64,000 bases of DNA from Bacteroidota bacterium (GCA_018902795.1 JAHIQD010000020.1:186001-250000); one strand, 5' to 3'. Numbered from the stretch's first letter, positions 1-9,091 are shown. Numbers and translations are program-made. Notes: generated by a model from the sequence alone, not told the origin.

Positions 1-1240
1 CAGAATTTGGTTTGCTGAAAAGGTTGAAATAAGAAAGGCCGGAAAGAAATGCTGCAAACTGCTTTTTAGAAATATATACGATATTTCTTTCCTCAATTTG
101 GGTTTTAAAACCGGCAATTATATTCTGATCCAGATCATCATTCGGAAGTTCTTCCAAAATCGCCAGAACATCGTTGTAATAGTAAGAAGAATCTTTTTTC
201 TCCAACTGTTTCTGAAGGTAAAAAAGCTGCTTTACCGCATTGCTGAAACCCAGATTTTTCAGCGGAAATCCCATCGTGATATTCAGATGTTCAACCGCGC
301 TCATCGCATCCAGACTCGCAGGGAGCAGATTTTCATCCAGCAGCACGACTGCAGTTTTTGAAAGATTCTGATCATCCAGTTCTTTAAAAATTTCGGGCAG
401 AACCTTTGTTTGGGTAATATTTCCTGAAACCTCATATACTTTAATGGCTTTCGGCTGTGCAAAATCGTTTTCAATCCACTGGAAACTCCGGCTGTCATTG
501 AATTCTTTCCAGGTTTTATGCTGTCTCAGAAATTTTCCCGCTTCCTGTCTGGTGTCATTGATGTAATACTCATCAGCCTGAAAGAAACACTGCGCTTTAT
601 CCCACTGCAACAGACTTTTTACTAACTTTTCTTCTACCGGTGTGAAAGCATTAAAGCCACAGAACACAAATTTCTGTTCGGTTTTCTGCGCAAAATCTTC
701 AATTTTATCTTTCGCGGATTCATGAATCATTCCTGAAGTAGCCCAGTTCTTCTCATTAAGCTTCTGCTTTAATATGGGTAAAAAAAGGTTCATTTTCTGC
801 CAGAAATTCAGAAACTTCTTCCTCGGAATATCTTCTGATTCGCCAAGGTTTTCAGACCAGTTCTTAATTCTTTCCTCATCAAACATATACTCCAAAACCG
901 CTTCGTCTTTACCGGAAAATTTCAGAATATCGTCCCAGTCTTTCAAAAGCGTTGGAAACCATTTGAGAAAGTTGGCAAAATCTTCGGAAGGCTGAATATC
1001 ACGGTAAATTTCGAAAGCAAAAAGCCAAAGTGCAATTCCCTGAACGGGCTGTTTTCCGGAAATTTCTTTGATTAAATCTTCAACAGTAAAAAAGTTGGGT
1101 AAAAAACCTGAATACTGCTTTTCTTTAAGGATTTTTTTAATGAAAACAACGGGTCTTTTCCCGGGAAGAACAATATTAAATCCGGAGAGATCAGAATTTT
1201 GGAAGAGCAGTTCAGTGATGATTTTATTGAGAAATTTCAT
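1..1240 (-). CDS. PD-(D/E)XK nuclease family protein (AddB/RecB-like), N-terminal part
   Basis: The reading frame is open on the minus strand from an ATG at 1240 to the window edge, giving 413 codons with no stop. It starts MKFLNKIITELLF and contains an early segment reading GFNIVLPGKRPVVFIKKIL, which resembles the inactivated P-loop start of AddB-like exonuclease subunits in Bacteroidota. The catalytic PD-(D/E)XK domain would lie near the C-terminus, beyond the window. Such proteins work in double-strand break processing, usually beside a UvrD-like helicase. The family name rests on the N-terminal pattern only. The shorter frames in this stretch are shadows of this gene. Confidence 0.7.
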   Translation of the reverse strand, partial: MKFLNKIITELLFQNSDLSGFNIVLPGKRPVVFIKKILKEKQYSGFLPNFFTVEDLIKEISGKQPVQGIALWLFAFEIYRDIQPSEDFANFLKWFPTLLKDWDDILKFSGKDEAVLEYMFDEERIKNWSENLGESEDIPRKKFLNFWQKMNLFLPILKQKLNEKNWATSGMIHESAKDKIEDFAQKTEQKFVFCGFNAFTPVEEKLVKSLLQWDKAQCFFQADEYYINDTRQEAGKFLRQHKTWKEFNDSRSFQWIENDFAQPKAIKVYEVSGNITQTKVLPEIFKELDDQNLSKTAVVLLDENLLPASLDAMSAVEHLNITMGFPLKNLGFSNAVKQLFYLQKQLEKKDSSYYYNDVLAILEELPNDDLDQNIIAGFKTQIEERNIVYISKKQFAAFLSGLSYFNLFSKPNS

Positions 1241-1280
1241 AAGGGATATAAAAACGAAAATTAAGAAAATTAAAACAAAA

Positions 1281-1313
1281 AAGCATCAGGAAAATGAGTT
1301 ATTCCTGATGCTT
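1281..1313 (-). terminator. Rho-independent terminator after the lipoprotein gene
   Basis: A 12-bp perfect stem (AAGCATCAGGAA at 1281-1292 with TTCCTGATGCTT at 1302-1313) is followed, on the minus strand, by a T-rich run. It lies 26 bases past the stop of the 1339-1755 gene, which is transcribed towards it. Confidence 0.85.
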
Positions 1314-1338
1314 TCGCTGTTCCGTATATTTTAATCAG

Positions 1339-1755
1339 TTATTTCACCACAATATTTTTTTCAATCCACATGTTTTCGCCTGCCGCATTTTTCCCGTTCC
1401 AGAATTTAAAGGTGAAAGTACCGGTCTGCTGCGGCCTGAAATTAATCTGCGAAGCCTTGGCAACCGCATTTCCGCATGCTGCTGAAGTTTTAAATTTATA
1501 AGAGGTAACGCGTCTCTCTGTCTGACTGGTGTGAAAATAGTCGTAGCCATAAAAACCCTCGCAGTTTGCGGTATAATTGGAAAAAGTTTTGATGGTCTGT
1601 ATCGTGAACACATCCATCGTGTCCTGAGCAACTTTTACGCTGTCGATTTTAACGGCGTCGGTATTTAAAATTTCATCGCCATCGAAACGGTCATTGCATC
1701 CTGTAAATGTCAAAATTACAAGCGCAAAAACACCAAGTTTATATAATTTTTTCAT
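1339..1755 (-). CDS. Hypothetical lipoprotein
   Basis: 138 residues. The N-terminus is a lipoprotein signal: a Lys-rich start, a hydrophobic run, then the lipobox LTFTGC with Cys20, so the mature protein should be lipid-anchored. The rest holds three more Cys (NCEG, ACGN among them) and looks beta-rich, ending in a segment like a beta-sandwich edge (GTFTFKFWNGKN). I do not recognise a family. It has its own terminator downstream and stands apart from rsmG by about 55 bases, so it may be cotranscribed from the rsmG side or have its own promoter. Confidence 0.8.
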   Translation of the reverse strand: MKKLYKLGVFALVILTFTGCNDRFDGDEILNTDAVKIDSVKVAQDTMDVFTIQTIKTFSNYTANCEGFYGYDYFHTSQTERRVTSYKFKTSAACGNAVAKASQINFRPQQTGTFTFKFWNGKNAAGENMWIEKNIVVK

Positions 1756-1809
1756 AATTAATAATTTTTAATACTAAAACGTCACCGATTAACCCTTTAT
1801 TATATTAAA

Positions 1810-2445
1810 TTATGAATTGAAATTTCCTTTAGATAAATATACCACTTTTTTGGTTTCGAAAAAATCACTTTCGAAAAAATCTTTCAGTGAGAAGATCTCC
1901 GCTTTCAAACCGGCAAGTTCTTCCGCTAAATCTCCACCTTTTAGATACAGAACTCCGTTATGTTTAGGATTGAACTGTTCTTTTTCGAATTTCCCCTTCA
2001 GCCATCTTAAGAATACTGGCATTTGTGTCACTGCTCTGCTTACCACGAAATGAAATTTCCCTTTCAGATCTTCGGCTCTTCCGTGAACTGCGGTCACATT
2101 CTTAAGTCCGATTCCTTCCGAAACTTCTTTTACCACCGTTATTTTTTTTCCGATGGAATCAATCAAAGTAAACTGAACTTCAGGAAATAAAATCGCCAGC
2201 GGGATTCCCGGAAAACCTCCTCCTGTTCCAATATCCAAAACCTTAGTGTTCGGAGCAAACTGCATCACTTTTGCAATTCCCAGAGAATGCAGGATATGTT
2301 TTTCGTAGAGCGATTCCATATCCTTTCGGGAAATCACGTTAATTTTTTCATTCCATTCTTTGTAGAGTTCGTCCAGCTTTGCAAACTGGTTTTTTTGGTC
2401 TTCAGAAAGGTTAGGGAAATATTTTTCAATGAGTTCAACTGCCAT
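1810..2445 (-). CDS. rsmG: 16S rRNA (guanine527-N7)-methyltransferase RsmG
   Basis: RsmG methylates N7 of G527 in 16S rRNA using S-adenosylmethionine. The SAM-binding motif VLDIGTGGGFPGIPLA is clear near residue 70, followed by the acidic strand end TLIDS and the family segment HGRAEDL. Length (211 residues) is normal. The frame extends six codons further upstream (ATG at 2463), but the ATG at 2445 (MAVELIEKYFP) fits the family start better. It is divergent from the aminotransferase gene, with 84 bases between the two starts. Confidence 0.93.
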   Translation of the reverse strand: MAVELIEKYFPNLSEDQKNQFAKLDELYKEWNEKINVISRKDMESLYEKHILHSLGIAKVMQFAPNTKVLDIGTGGGFPGIPLAILFPEVQFTLIDSIGKKITVVKEVSEGIGLKNVTAVHGRAEDLKGKFHFVVSRAVTQMPVFLRWLKGKFEKEQFNPKHNGVLYLKGGDLAEELAGLKAEIFSLKDFFESDFFETKKVVYLSKGNFNS

Positions 2446-2503
2446 TTTCATTATAATTTCCACAAATTTAAAAAAACAAGTTTAGAACTGTGCATAAAAA
2501 ATT

Positions 2504-2511
2504 TACCTTTG
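2504..2511 (+). promoter_or_regulatory. -7 box of the aminotransferase gene
   Basis: TACCTTTG matches the Bacteroidota -7 consensus TAnnTTTG exactly and lies 19 bases before the ATG at 2530. A weak TTTAG sits about 19 bases upstream where the -33 TTTG box is expected. The very short leader explains why the longer upstream frame is not the real gene start. Confidence 0.6.
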
Positions 2512-2529
2512 GGATTCTTAACAATATTT

Positions 2530-3729
2530 ATGGAAAAATACTCTGCACGACTGAACAGAATGAGCTTTTCACAGACGTTTGTGATGAGCAACAAGGTGCG
2601 CGAAATGAAAGCCAACGGCATTGATGTGATAAGTTTAACACTGGGCGAGCCCGATTTTGACGTGCCGCAAAACATAAAAGCAGCAGCTTTTGACGCCATT
2701 CACCATAATTTCAGCCACTACTCACCGGTTCCGGGTTTTTTAGATTTAAGACAGGCCATCTGCAATAAACTGAAACGCGACAATAATCTGGACTATCTCC
2801 CTTCCCAGATTTGCGTTTCTAACGGTGCAAAACAGTCGATTCTTAATGTTCTGGCATCCATTCTTAACGAGGGTGACGAAGTGATTTTGCCGGCTCCGTA
2901 TTGGGTGAGTTATGATGAAATGGTGAAAATGATGGACGGAAAATCGGTTTTTGTTAAAACTTCGATTGAAACCGATTTTAAGATTACCGCCGAACAGCTC
3001 GAAAAAGCAATTACCCCCAAAACTAAGGCTTTGCTTTACAGTTCACCGTGTAATCCGTCGGGAAGTTTTTATACTTACGAAGAGCTTGAAAAAATCGCCA
3101 ATGTCATTGCTAAACATCCACAGATCACGATTATTTCGGACGAAATTTACGAATATATCAACTACGATGGAAAGCATACTTCGATTGCCGAATTCCCGCA
3201 GATATATGAGCAAACCGCAGTGATTAACGGAATGTCAAAAGCATTCGCAATGACGGGCTGGAGAATCGGCTATTCGGCATGCCCCGCCTGGTTAGCAAAA
3301 GGCTGTGAGAAAATTCAGGGACAGATGACGAGCGGTGCCAATACAGTAGCTCAAAAAGCCTCAGTAACTGCACTGAAAACCGATCCTTCGGAATACCGTT
3401 ACATGATTGAGGAATTCAGAAAAAGAAGAGATCTGGTGTATGGTTTGGTAAAAGAAATTCCCGGATTTAAAGTGAATTATCCTGAAGCTGCTTTCTACTT
3501 TTTCCCCGATATTTCTTATTACATCGGTAAAACAATGAACGCAAAGGAAATTAAAGATGCTGATGATTTCGCGATGTTCCTTCTGGAGAATGCACACGTG
3601 GGAACTGTTGGCGGAGTTTCTTTCGGAAATTCCAACTGCGTCCGGTTTTCTTATGCTGCATCGGAAGCAGAACTGAAAGAAGCAATGAACAGAATTAAGA
3701 CCTGCTTGGAAAACGTTTCTTTTAACTAG
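2530..3729 (+). CDS. Class I pyridoxal-phosphate aminotransferase (aspartate aminotransferase type)
   Basis: 399 residues. It should transfer an amino group between an amino acid (probably aspartate or an aromatic/branched amino acid) and 2-oxoglutarate in the cytoplasm. Visible fold-type I motifs: the Gly-rich cofactor loop SNGAKQS, the NPSG segment, SDEIYEY, and the PLP lysine in SKAFAMTGWR (about Lys237), with the substrate-carboxylate Arg in the C-terminal part (NCVRFSYA). The frame is open upstream to 2287, but the start at 2530 (MEKYSARLNRM) is right for the family and sits just behind a -7 box. Substrate cannot be settled from sequence. Confidence 0.92.
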   Translation: MEKYSARLNRMSFSQTFVMSNKVREMKANGIDVISLTLGEPDFDVPQNIKAAAFDAIHHNFSHYSPVPGFLDLRQAICNKLKRDNNLDYLPSQICVSNGAKQSILNVLASILNEGDEVILPAPYWVSYDEMVKMMDGKSVFVKTSIETDFKITAEQLEKAITPKTKALLYSSPCNPSGSFYTYEELEKIANVIAKHPQITIISDEIYEYINYDGKHTSIAEFPQIYEQTAVINGMSKAFAMTGWRIGYSACPAWLAKGCEKIQGQMTSGANTVAQKASVTALKTDPSEYRYMIEEFRKRRDLVYGLVKEIPGFKVNYPEAAFYFFPDISYYIGKTMNAKEIKDADDFAMFLLENAHVGTVGGVSFGNSNCVRFSYAASEAELKEAMNRIKTCLENVSFN

Positions 3730-3750
3730 AATTACTAATTAAGACATAAA

Positions 3751-3783
3751 AAAACCGGTTCGAAATTTTCGAACCGGTTTTTT
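3751..3783. terminator. Bidirectional terminator
   Basis: A long perfect stem (AAAACCGGTTCGAAA with TTTCGAACCGGTTTT) with A-run and T-run flanks sits between two convergent genes and can stop transcription from both sides. Confidence 0.9.
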
Positions 3784-3798
3784 ATTTTGCAGAAAGAA

Positions 3799-4578
3799 TT
3801 AAAATTTAATAATATCTTTCATCTTTTCGTTTTCTTCATTCACCAAATCGTCGTCTACAAGGATTTTTCCACTGTGTTCGTCGATGATGATTTTCTTTCT
3901 CTGTGCGATTTCCATTTGCTTTTGTGGCGGAAGCGTAAAGAATGAACCTTTTGGCGCCCCTCTTTCCAAACCTACTACAGCAAGCCCGGTTGTTGTATTG
4001 TTACGGATTCTATGGTAAGAAGCCAAGAGTCTTTCATCAATATTTTTCGCGAATTCCTGTGATTTCCCGAGTAAAAAGTCTTCTTCTTTCTGCGTCTCGG
4101 CAACCAGGTTTTCCAACTCTTCTTTCTTGAATTTCAAGTGGTTTTTAAGTTCACTGATTTTAGAAGTAAGCTCTTCAAAAGTTTCATTTTTATGAGAAAT
4201 TTTCGCCCCGAATTCTTTAATTCTTTTATCAGCCAACTGAATTTCCAGCTCCTGGTATTCGATTTCTTTCCCAAGGGCTTCAAATTCTTTATTATTTCTA
4301 ACAGTATCCTGTTGAGATTTATATTTATCGATCAAAGATTTGGCATGATTAATCACTTCGTTTTTCGTACCGATTTCGTCATTTTGCTCTTTGATTTCGT
4401 TCTGAAATTTTTCTGCTCTTTTTTCAAGACCTTCGATTTCAATTTCCAAATCTTCAACTTCAATCGGCAGTTCGCCTCTTGTATTGCGGATTTCGTCTAA
4501 TCTTGAATCGATGATTTGCAAATCGTAAAGTGCTCTCAACTTATCTTCAACAGAGATTTCTACAGTTTTTTTAGCCAT
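3799..4578 (-). CDS. COG1579-like coiled-coil protein that lacks zinc-ribbon cysteines
   Basis: 259 residues. Residues about 30-175 are a long antiparallel coiled coil rich in Glu and Lys. The C-terminal region follows the COG1579/zf-RING_7 pattern (LPPQKQMEIAQRKKIIIDEHSGKIL), where the family normally has two CxxC pairs. Here the protein has no cysteine at all: the pairs read RGAPKG and DEHSGK. The partner gene 4 bases upstream encodes a Nif3-like protein, the usual neighbour of this family in Bacteroidota, so an operon is near certain. Cellular role is unknown; family members have been linked to membrane or nucleic-acid-associated functions without a settled activity. Confidence 0.9.
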   Translation of the reverse strand: MAKKTVEISVEDKLRALYDLQIIDSRLDEIRNTRGELPIEVEDLEIEIEGLEKRAEKFQNEIKEQNDEIGTKNEVINHAKSLIDKYKSQQDTVRNNKEFEALGKEIEYQELEIQLADKRIKEFGAKISHKNETFEELTSKISELKNHLKFKKEELENLVAETQKEEDFLLGKSQEFAKNIDERLLASYHRIRNNTTTGLAVVGLERGAPKGSFFTLPPQKQMEIAQRKKIIIDEHSGKILVDDDLVNEENEKMKDIIKF

Positions 4579-4582
4579 ATTT

Positions 4583-5686
4583 TTATAAAAAATAATTTAC
4601 AGGATTGGTTTTCTCAACAGATTTTGAGACTGCAAATTTAGGAAAAATTTCCGATAAAATCTCAATTAATTGTTGGGTTACATATTGTTCGGATTCATAA
4701 TGTCCGATGTCGCAGATCAGCATTTTACCCTCGTTCTGAAAAAAAACGTGGTACTTCACATCCCCAGTCAAATAGGCGTCACATTTTTGGGAAAGCGCTG
4801 CCTTGATTCCACTGGCACCGCTGCCGCCTAGAACTCCTACCCTTTTGATATTCTTTGAATTGAAATCTGAATGACGGATCACTTTTAAATTGAATTTTTC
4901 CTTTACAAATTTCAGAAAATCTTTCTCAGTCATTTCGTTTTCCAGATCACCGTACCTTCCCAAACCGGAATATTGGTTTTCATTATCCAGCCTGATGATC
5001 TGATAAGCGACTTCTTCGTAAGGATGCGCTGCCTTCATTGCAGCAAGGAGCTGGTTTTGCTTATAGCTTTCAAAAATTACAGACACCATTGCTTCATCTG
5101 CATTTTCACGGATATTTTGAGTTCCGGAAAAAGGATTTGATCCTTCCACAGGTCTGAAAGTTCCGTTTCCGGAAACCGAAAAACTGCATTCATCGTAGAA
5201 ACCGATATTGCCGCCGCCCGCCTCAAAAAGCGCGGTCTTTACTTGCTCTGAATATTCCTTTGGAACGTATACTTCCAGTTTCTTAAGATTTTCAGTTTTG
5301 GGCATTAAAATTTTCTGATTCACTAAACCCAATTCCTCACAGATCCTGAAATTCACCCCGAAATAATCGTTATCAAATGCGGTGTGGATAGCATAAATTG
5401 CAATTTTATTTTCAATCGCCTTTAAAACCGAACGTTCCACATAATTTTTTCCCGTAATGGATTTTAAACCCGAAAATACGATTGGATGAAAAGTGACGAT
5501 TAAATTCAGATTTTTCGAAATGGCTTCTTCCACCACATTTTCCAAAGCATCATGACAGACCAGAATTCCCGAGACTTCACGATCCGGATTACCGCACAAC
5601 AGTCCTACATTATCAAAATCTTCTGCCTGTTTCAGCGGAATTTTTCTTCCGATTTCCGATATCACTTCGTTTACTGTCATTTTCAT
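4583..5686 (-). CDS. Nif3-like dinuclear metal centre hexameric protein
   Basis: 367 residues from the ATG at 5686 (MKMTVNEVISEIGRKIPLKQ); the frame runs 16 codons further upstream but that part does not look like protein of this family. Seen: AEDFDNVGLLCG, VTFHPIVF, IHTAFDN (metal-binding His/Asp) and the C-terminal GDVKYH and CDIGHYESE, which together form the Nif3/YqfO dimetal site. The insert at about residues 115-245 contains HPYEEVAYQ, the PII-like/CutA-like insert of the long Nif3 subfamily. The function of the family is unresolved (GTP cyclohydrolase I type 2 is a frequent but doubtful name). Confidence 0.93.
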   Translation of the reverse strand: MKMTVNEVISEIGRKIPLKQAEDFDNVGLLCGNPDREVSGILVCHDALENVVEEAISKNLNLIVTFHPIVFSGLKSITGKNYVERSVLKAIENKIAIYAIHTAFDNDYFGVNFRICEELGLVNQKILMPKTENLKKLEVYVPKEYSEQVKTALFEAGGGNIGFYDECSFSVSGNGTFRPVEGSNPFSGTQNIRENADEAMVSVIFESYKQNQLLAAMKAAHPYEEVAYQIIRLDNENQYSGLGRYGDLENEMTEKDFLKFVKEKFNLKVIRHSDFNSKNIKRVGVLGGSGASGIKAALSQKCDAYLTGDVKYHVFFQNEGKMLICDIGHYESEQYVTQQLIEILSEIFPKFAVSKSVEKTNPVNYFL

Positions 5687-5742
5687 ATGTTTGTGACGAA
5701 AATAAGAATTTATTTCTATACATTTATTTTTCAATAAAAATC

Positions 5743-6570
5743 ATGGAGAAAGAACACAATTATATATCCGAGCGAACCAAGTGGAAACGCCAGATTTACC
5801 GGATTATTTTTCAGTCGGACACCAAACTGGGAAAACTGTTTGATCTTGTGCTGCTACTTTTAATCCTCCTGAGCACTTTCATCATCATGATGGAAAGCGT
5901 ACAGATTTTTGATGCAAAACTCCACCGGATTTTTGTGATTTTAGAAATCATCATCACTGCCTTTTTTACTGTTGAATATGTACTGAGAATTTTAACGATA
6001 AAAAACAAAAGAGATTACATCCTGAGCTTTTTCGGTATTATCGATTTTTTGGCCATTCTTCCTTTTTATCTGAGTCTCTTTATCCCGATCACCAAATACT
6101 TCCTCATCCTGAGAATGCTCAGAATGCTGAGGGTCTTCAGAATTTTCAACCTTCTTGACTTTATGAATGACGGTTATTTTATCGTTAGGGCATTAAAGCA
6201 CAGTTCAAGAAAAATTTATATTTTCCTCCTGTTCTTGGTCATTTTCTGCGTGATTGTGGGATCACTGATGTTTATGGTGGAAGGTCACCGTGAAGGTTTT
6301 GAGAGCATCCCTCAAAGTATATACTGGGCGGTAGTAACGGTGACCACTGTAGGTTATGGTGACGTTTCGCCGGGCACGCCGCTGGGGAAATTCCTTTCTG
6401 TCCTGCTGATGCTTGCAGGTTACTCCATCATCGCTGTTCCGACCGGAATTGTAACCGCAGAAATGCGCAACAAACGCCAAAATCTGGAGAAAGTGTGCAG
6501 CCGTTGCGGTAATGATGATATTGATGATGACGCCAGATACTGTAAAATCTGTGGGGAAAAGGTCGTATAA
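5743..6570 (+). CDS. Voltage-sensor potassium channel with C-terminal zinc ribbon
   Basis: 275 residues, six membrane segments. Segment four carries arginines at every third position (LRMLRMLRVFRIF), the voltage-sensor pattern. The pore loop holds the selectivity filter TTVGYGD at about residues 200-206, so this is a K+ channel of the Kv type in the inner membrane. After the last membrane helix comes a short zinc-ribbon-like tail, CSRC ... YCKICG, with four cysteines spaced to bind one zinc. It is divergent from the Nif3 gene with 56 bases between them. The channel assignment is firm; the role of the tail is inferred. Confidence 0.93.
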   Translation: MEKEHNYISERTKWKRQIYRIIFQSDTKLGKLFDLVLLLLILLSTFIIMMESVQIFDAKLHRIFVILEIIITAFFTVEYVLRILTIKNKRDYILSFFGIIDFLAILPFYLSLFIPITKYFLILRMLRMLRVFRIFNLLDFMNDGYFIVRALKHSSRKIYIFLLFLVIFCVIVGSLMFMVEGHREGFESIPQSIYWAVVTVTTVGYGDVSPGTPLGKFLSVLLMLAGYSIIAVPTGIVTAEMRNKRQNLEKVCSRCGNDDIDDDARYCKICGEKVV

Positions 6571-6573
6571 AAA

Positions 6574-6600
6574 AGAAGATGCAGCGAACTGTATCTTCTC
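6574..6600 (+). terminator. Possible terminator after the channel gene
   Basis: GAAGATGCAG and CTGTATCTTC form a 10-bp stem with one G-T pair, followed by a mixed T-rich stretch. It lies just after the channel stop codon. Confidence 0.45.
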
Positions 6601-6679
6601 TATTTCTTTCAGTCAGTTGTGTTATTTCTGATGTATGATGATCATCCAGCATTTATCTTTCTTATCTATTTGAGCTTTT

Positions 6680-7528
6680 CTAATCCTTGAACAATGAAAC
6701 TCTTGTGATTGAATCTATGGTAACGGTACAGGAGACATCCGCTTCTAAAGTCAACTGATAACCTGTGCCGGGCGGAATACTTTGCTGATCGGCAATCGTA
6801 TAAAAATAAAACGTAATTACCTTTGATGTAGACGATCCGGATGGGAGCAGCGCAATAGAATTAACTTCAAAACCGGAAGTCGGATTTTTGAAAGTCCCTC
6901 TCAAAGATCCACTGGAACTTGACCCGGCTGTGACCTTAGCCATAACCCGCCAAATATGAACCTGTCCTTCAATCGGATTTTCTTTCCATCGCTGTGCGGT
7001 CCCTGTTCCGGTATAGATATTACCAGTAACTCCAGGAAACGGCACGGTAGTTTCCGGCCAGCTTGTCGTTGGGCTGGGGGCAAAAATCAAAGGAGTATTA
7101 TACTCTATAAGTATGGGTGTACCATAAGAATTTCCACTGGCAGAAAGCGTAACGGAAGGCTTCACCCCGTTACCCGAATCTACTTTCACCACGCCATCGT
7201 TTCCCGCTGCAGAACTGGTGGCAACAAAAAGCTGTCTCCAAACCACGCCATCCCAAAATTCAAACCGGTCTACGGTAGTGTTGTAAATAAGGGTGCCCGC
7301 CGTCAAATTTGTATTCACCACGCCGGCGGGAGGAACAGTAAGCGGATCATTATCGGCAAGTTTTGCATTCCGTTCCGAATCTGAAAGTCTTGGAATTAAA
7401 ATCCCTTTTTCATTGGAAGTAATATCCAGTACAGTGGCTCCGTTAGGATTTACTGTATTGATACCAACCTGTGCGTTTAAAAGCGTGAATAGCAGAAATG
7501 CTATTCCCAAGGTAATTTTTTTCATCAT
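6680..7528 (-). CDS. Secreted protein with surface/tail-fibre-like N-terminal region
   Basis: 282 residues with a cleavable signal peptide (hydrophobic run ending LLNAQ). The following segment, VGINTVNPNGATVLDI and GILIPRLSD ... GTLIYNTTVDRFEFWDGVVW, is a widespread start of secreted or surface proteins in Flavobacteriia. The C-terminal half is beta-rich, Ser/Gly/Thr-rich, and has no T9SS sorting domain. Function unknown. It is convergent with the K+ channel gene. Confidence 0.85.
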   Translation of the reverse strand: MMKKITLGIAFLLFTLLNAQVGINTVNPNGATVLDITSNEKGILIPRLSDSERNAKLADNDPLTVPPAGVVNTNLTAGTLIYNTTVDRFEFWDGVVWRQLFVATSSAAGNDGVVKVDSGNGVKPSVTLSASGNSYGTPILIEYNTPLIFAPSPTTSWPETTVPFPGVTGNIYTGTGTAQRWKENPIEGQVHIWRVMAKVTAGSSSSGSLRGTFKNPTSGFEVNSIALLPSGSSTSKVITFYFYTIADQQSIPPGTGYQLTLEADVSCTVTIDSITRVSLFKD

Positions 7529-8217
7529 TTGTGTGTTTTATCCAATAAAATTACATCAATTAACTAAAATAATATACCGCTAAAACACCCTTTGTGAATA
7601 ATTTAAAACAACCATATCGTACGGACTAATGTATTTTTTCAACATAATAACGCAGTGTAGGAAAAAAATATTTTAATTATCTGTAAATTAAGTTCTTTAT
7701 CAAGACCCTTCACCGGCAAGAACTTCCGGCGGGATAAGGCACAAAAAAGGCACACCGTTAAGTGCACCTTCTTTTTAAATCCCATCATTTGTGTTCTGAT
7801 TATTGGGTCTTTTAATTTTCTTTATTCCCCCTCACTTAAACTTAAAAAGTTCTGTTTTTTTAATGGTTATTAATTTTCACCCTTTTAATAGTTTTAACCT
7901 TCTATCTGATCAGACTGTCCAAAATCTTACAGAAAAAAGCGGTTTAAAAATGTGATTGAATTGCGGGAATATCAGAAAATATTTTTTTATCAATTTCTTG
8001 TTTTATCTTCTCCAAATTTACAAACATCTGAAAATATTCATACCGTGAAAACACCGTATTTTAAAAAATAAATAATTTTTTTTCTGGTTAGCAGGTATCA
8101 AACCGCCGGAAGTAATCCGAAAAGCCACTGTAGAAGGAGCAAACGAAAAAAAATGTTTATCGGAAATCCAATTCAGATTGATCCGACATAGCAATCCTCA
8201 TTAAAATTAAGCAAAAA
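7529..8217. other. Long intergenic stretch without a gene
   Basis: AT-rich. An imperfect hairpin near 7738-7770 (AAGGCACAC with GTGCACCTT, then a T-run) could be a terminator relic on the plus strand. I found no ORF, tRNA or recognisable riboswitch. The part next to 7529 must hold the promoter of the secreted protein, but I see no convincing -7 box. Confidence 0.5.
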
Positions 8218-8249
8218 AAAGAAGTACACTGTTCTGCAGTGTACTTCTT
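8218..8249 (-). terminator. Terminator after the stress protein gene
   Basis: A 12-bp perfect stem (AAGAAGTACACT with AGTGTACTTCTT) with T-run on the minus strand, 19 bases past the stop codon of the 8269-8808 gene. Confidence 0.85.
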
Positions 8250-8268
8250 TATGATTTTTTTTTAATAC

Positions 8269-8808
8269 TTATAATCTGGACTGGGTATCATCATTATACC
8301 ATTTTTCATAAGTAGAACGGGCATCGTCTTCATTTTTCGGTTTGTATCCCATATAGATTCCACCGTTTTTAATGTCATCTTCATATCTTCTGGCCTCATC
8401 CTCCGGAACACCTGTTCCTGTAAGGGCACCAACCAATCCTCCTGTGGCGGCTCCGGCTCCGGCTCCTGCCAGACCTGCTGCCAATGGTCCTGCAATGACA
8501 AGCCCTAATCCCGGAAGCAATACATTACTACCAATAGCTGCCACAGCACCTACTATAGCACCAATACCGCCTCCGATTAGTGAACCTTTTCCTGCATTCT
8601 CGGCAACTTTATCCCCAAGAACAGAATCCTCGTCGCTGTTGGTAAAATAACGGTCGCGGGTGCTGTCCGACATCATCACGTTAACGTCGTCTTTGCTGTA
8701 TCCTCTTCCATGAAGATCTTCAAATGCATTGTCCGCCTCATCTCTGGTTTTGAATACTCTTGATACATAGTCGCTTCTAAATTCCGGTTTGTACTGTGAA
8801 TTTTCCAT
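8269..8808 (-). CDS. General stress protein 17M-like, Gly/Ala-rich
   Basis: 179 residues. Residues 15-60 (SRVFKTRDEADNAFEDLHGRGYSKDDVNVMM) match the heat-induced stress protein YflT/GSP17M domain. The middle is a glycine-alanine segment (GSLIGGGIGAIVGAVAAIG and GAGAGAATGGLVGAL), the glycine-zipper type that can insert in or lie on membranes. The end, EDEARRYEDDIKNGGIYMGYK, is conserved in this family. Expression is likely under general stress, inferred from the family only. Confidence 0.88.
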   Translation of the reverse strand: MENSQYKPEFRSDYVSRVFKTRDEADNAFEDLHGRGYSKDDVNVMMSDSTRDRYFTNSDEDSVLGDKVAENAGKGSLIGGGIGAIVGAVAAIGSNVLLPGLGLVIAGPLAAGLAGAGAGAATGGLVGALTGTGVPEDEARRYEDDIKNGGIYMGYKPKNEDDARSTYEKWYNDDTQSRL

Positions 8809-9065
8809 AATAGTAAAAATTTTAAGTTAATATTTTGTTGATTGTTTTCTCTTAAATTCAATAAAAATGCCACGCAGAGATGCTTTAACATTGTTTAACA
8901 TAATTATTTTTTCTGAAGCCTGTCACATTACCCTTTTATTGCGGATACTCCATTTTGCTTTTCATATGCTGTTTTCAACCGATCATAAAATGATTGCTCT
9001 TTAGTCTCGTAAAGAATTTATCATCCGTCCCGGGGAATCACCTATTATCCGTCACACCATAAAAA

Positions 9066-9091
9066 AGCCGATAAGAAGATTCCTATCGGCT
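9066..9091 (-). terminator. Terminator after the SDR gene
   Basis: AGCCGATA pairs with TATCGGCT around a 10-base loop; on the minus strand it ends in a run of T. It sits 29 bases after the SDR stop. Confidence 0.85.

Noticed and set aside
98..1334. Several short plus-strand and minus-strand frames
   Set aside because: They are out-of-frame shadows of the partial minus-strand nuclease gene, which is open from 1240 to the window edge.
2287..2529. N-terminal extension of the aminotransferase
   Set aside because: It would overlap rsmG and includes the promoter; the family start is at 2530.
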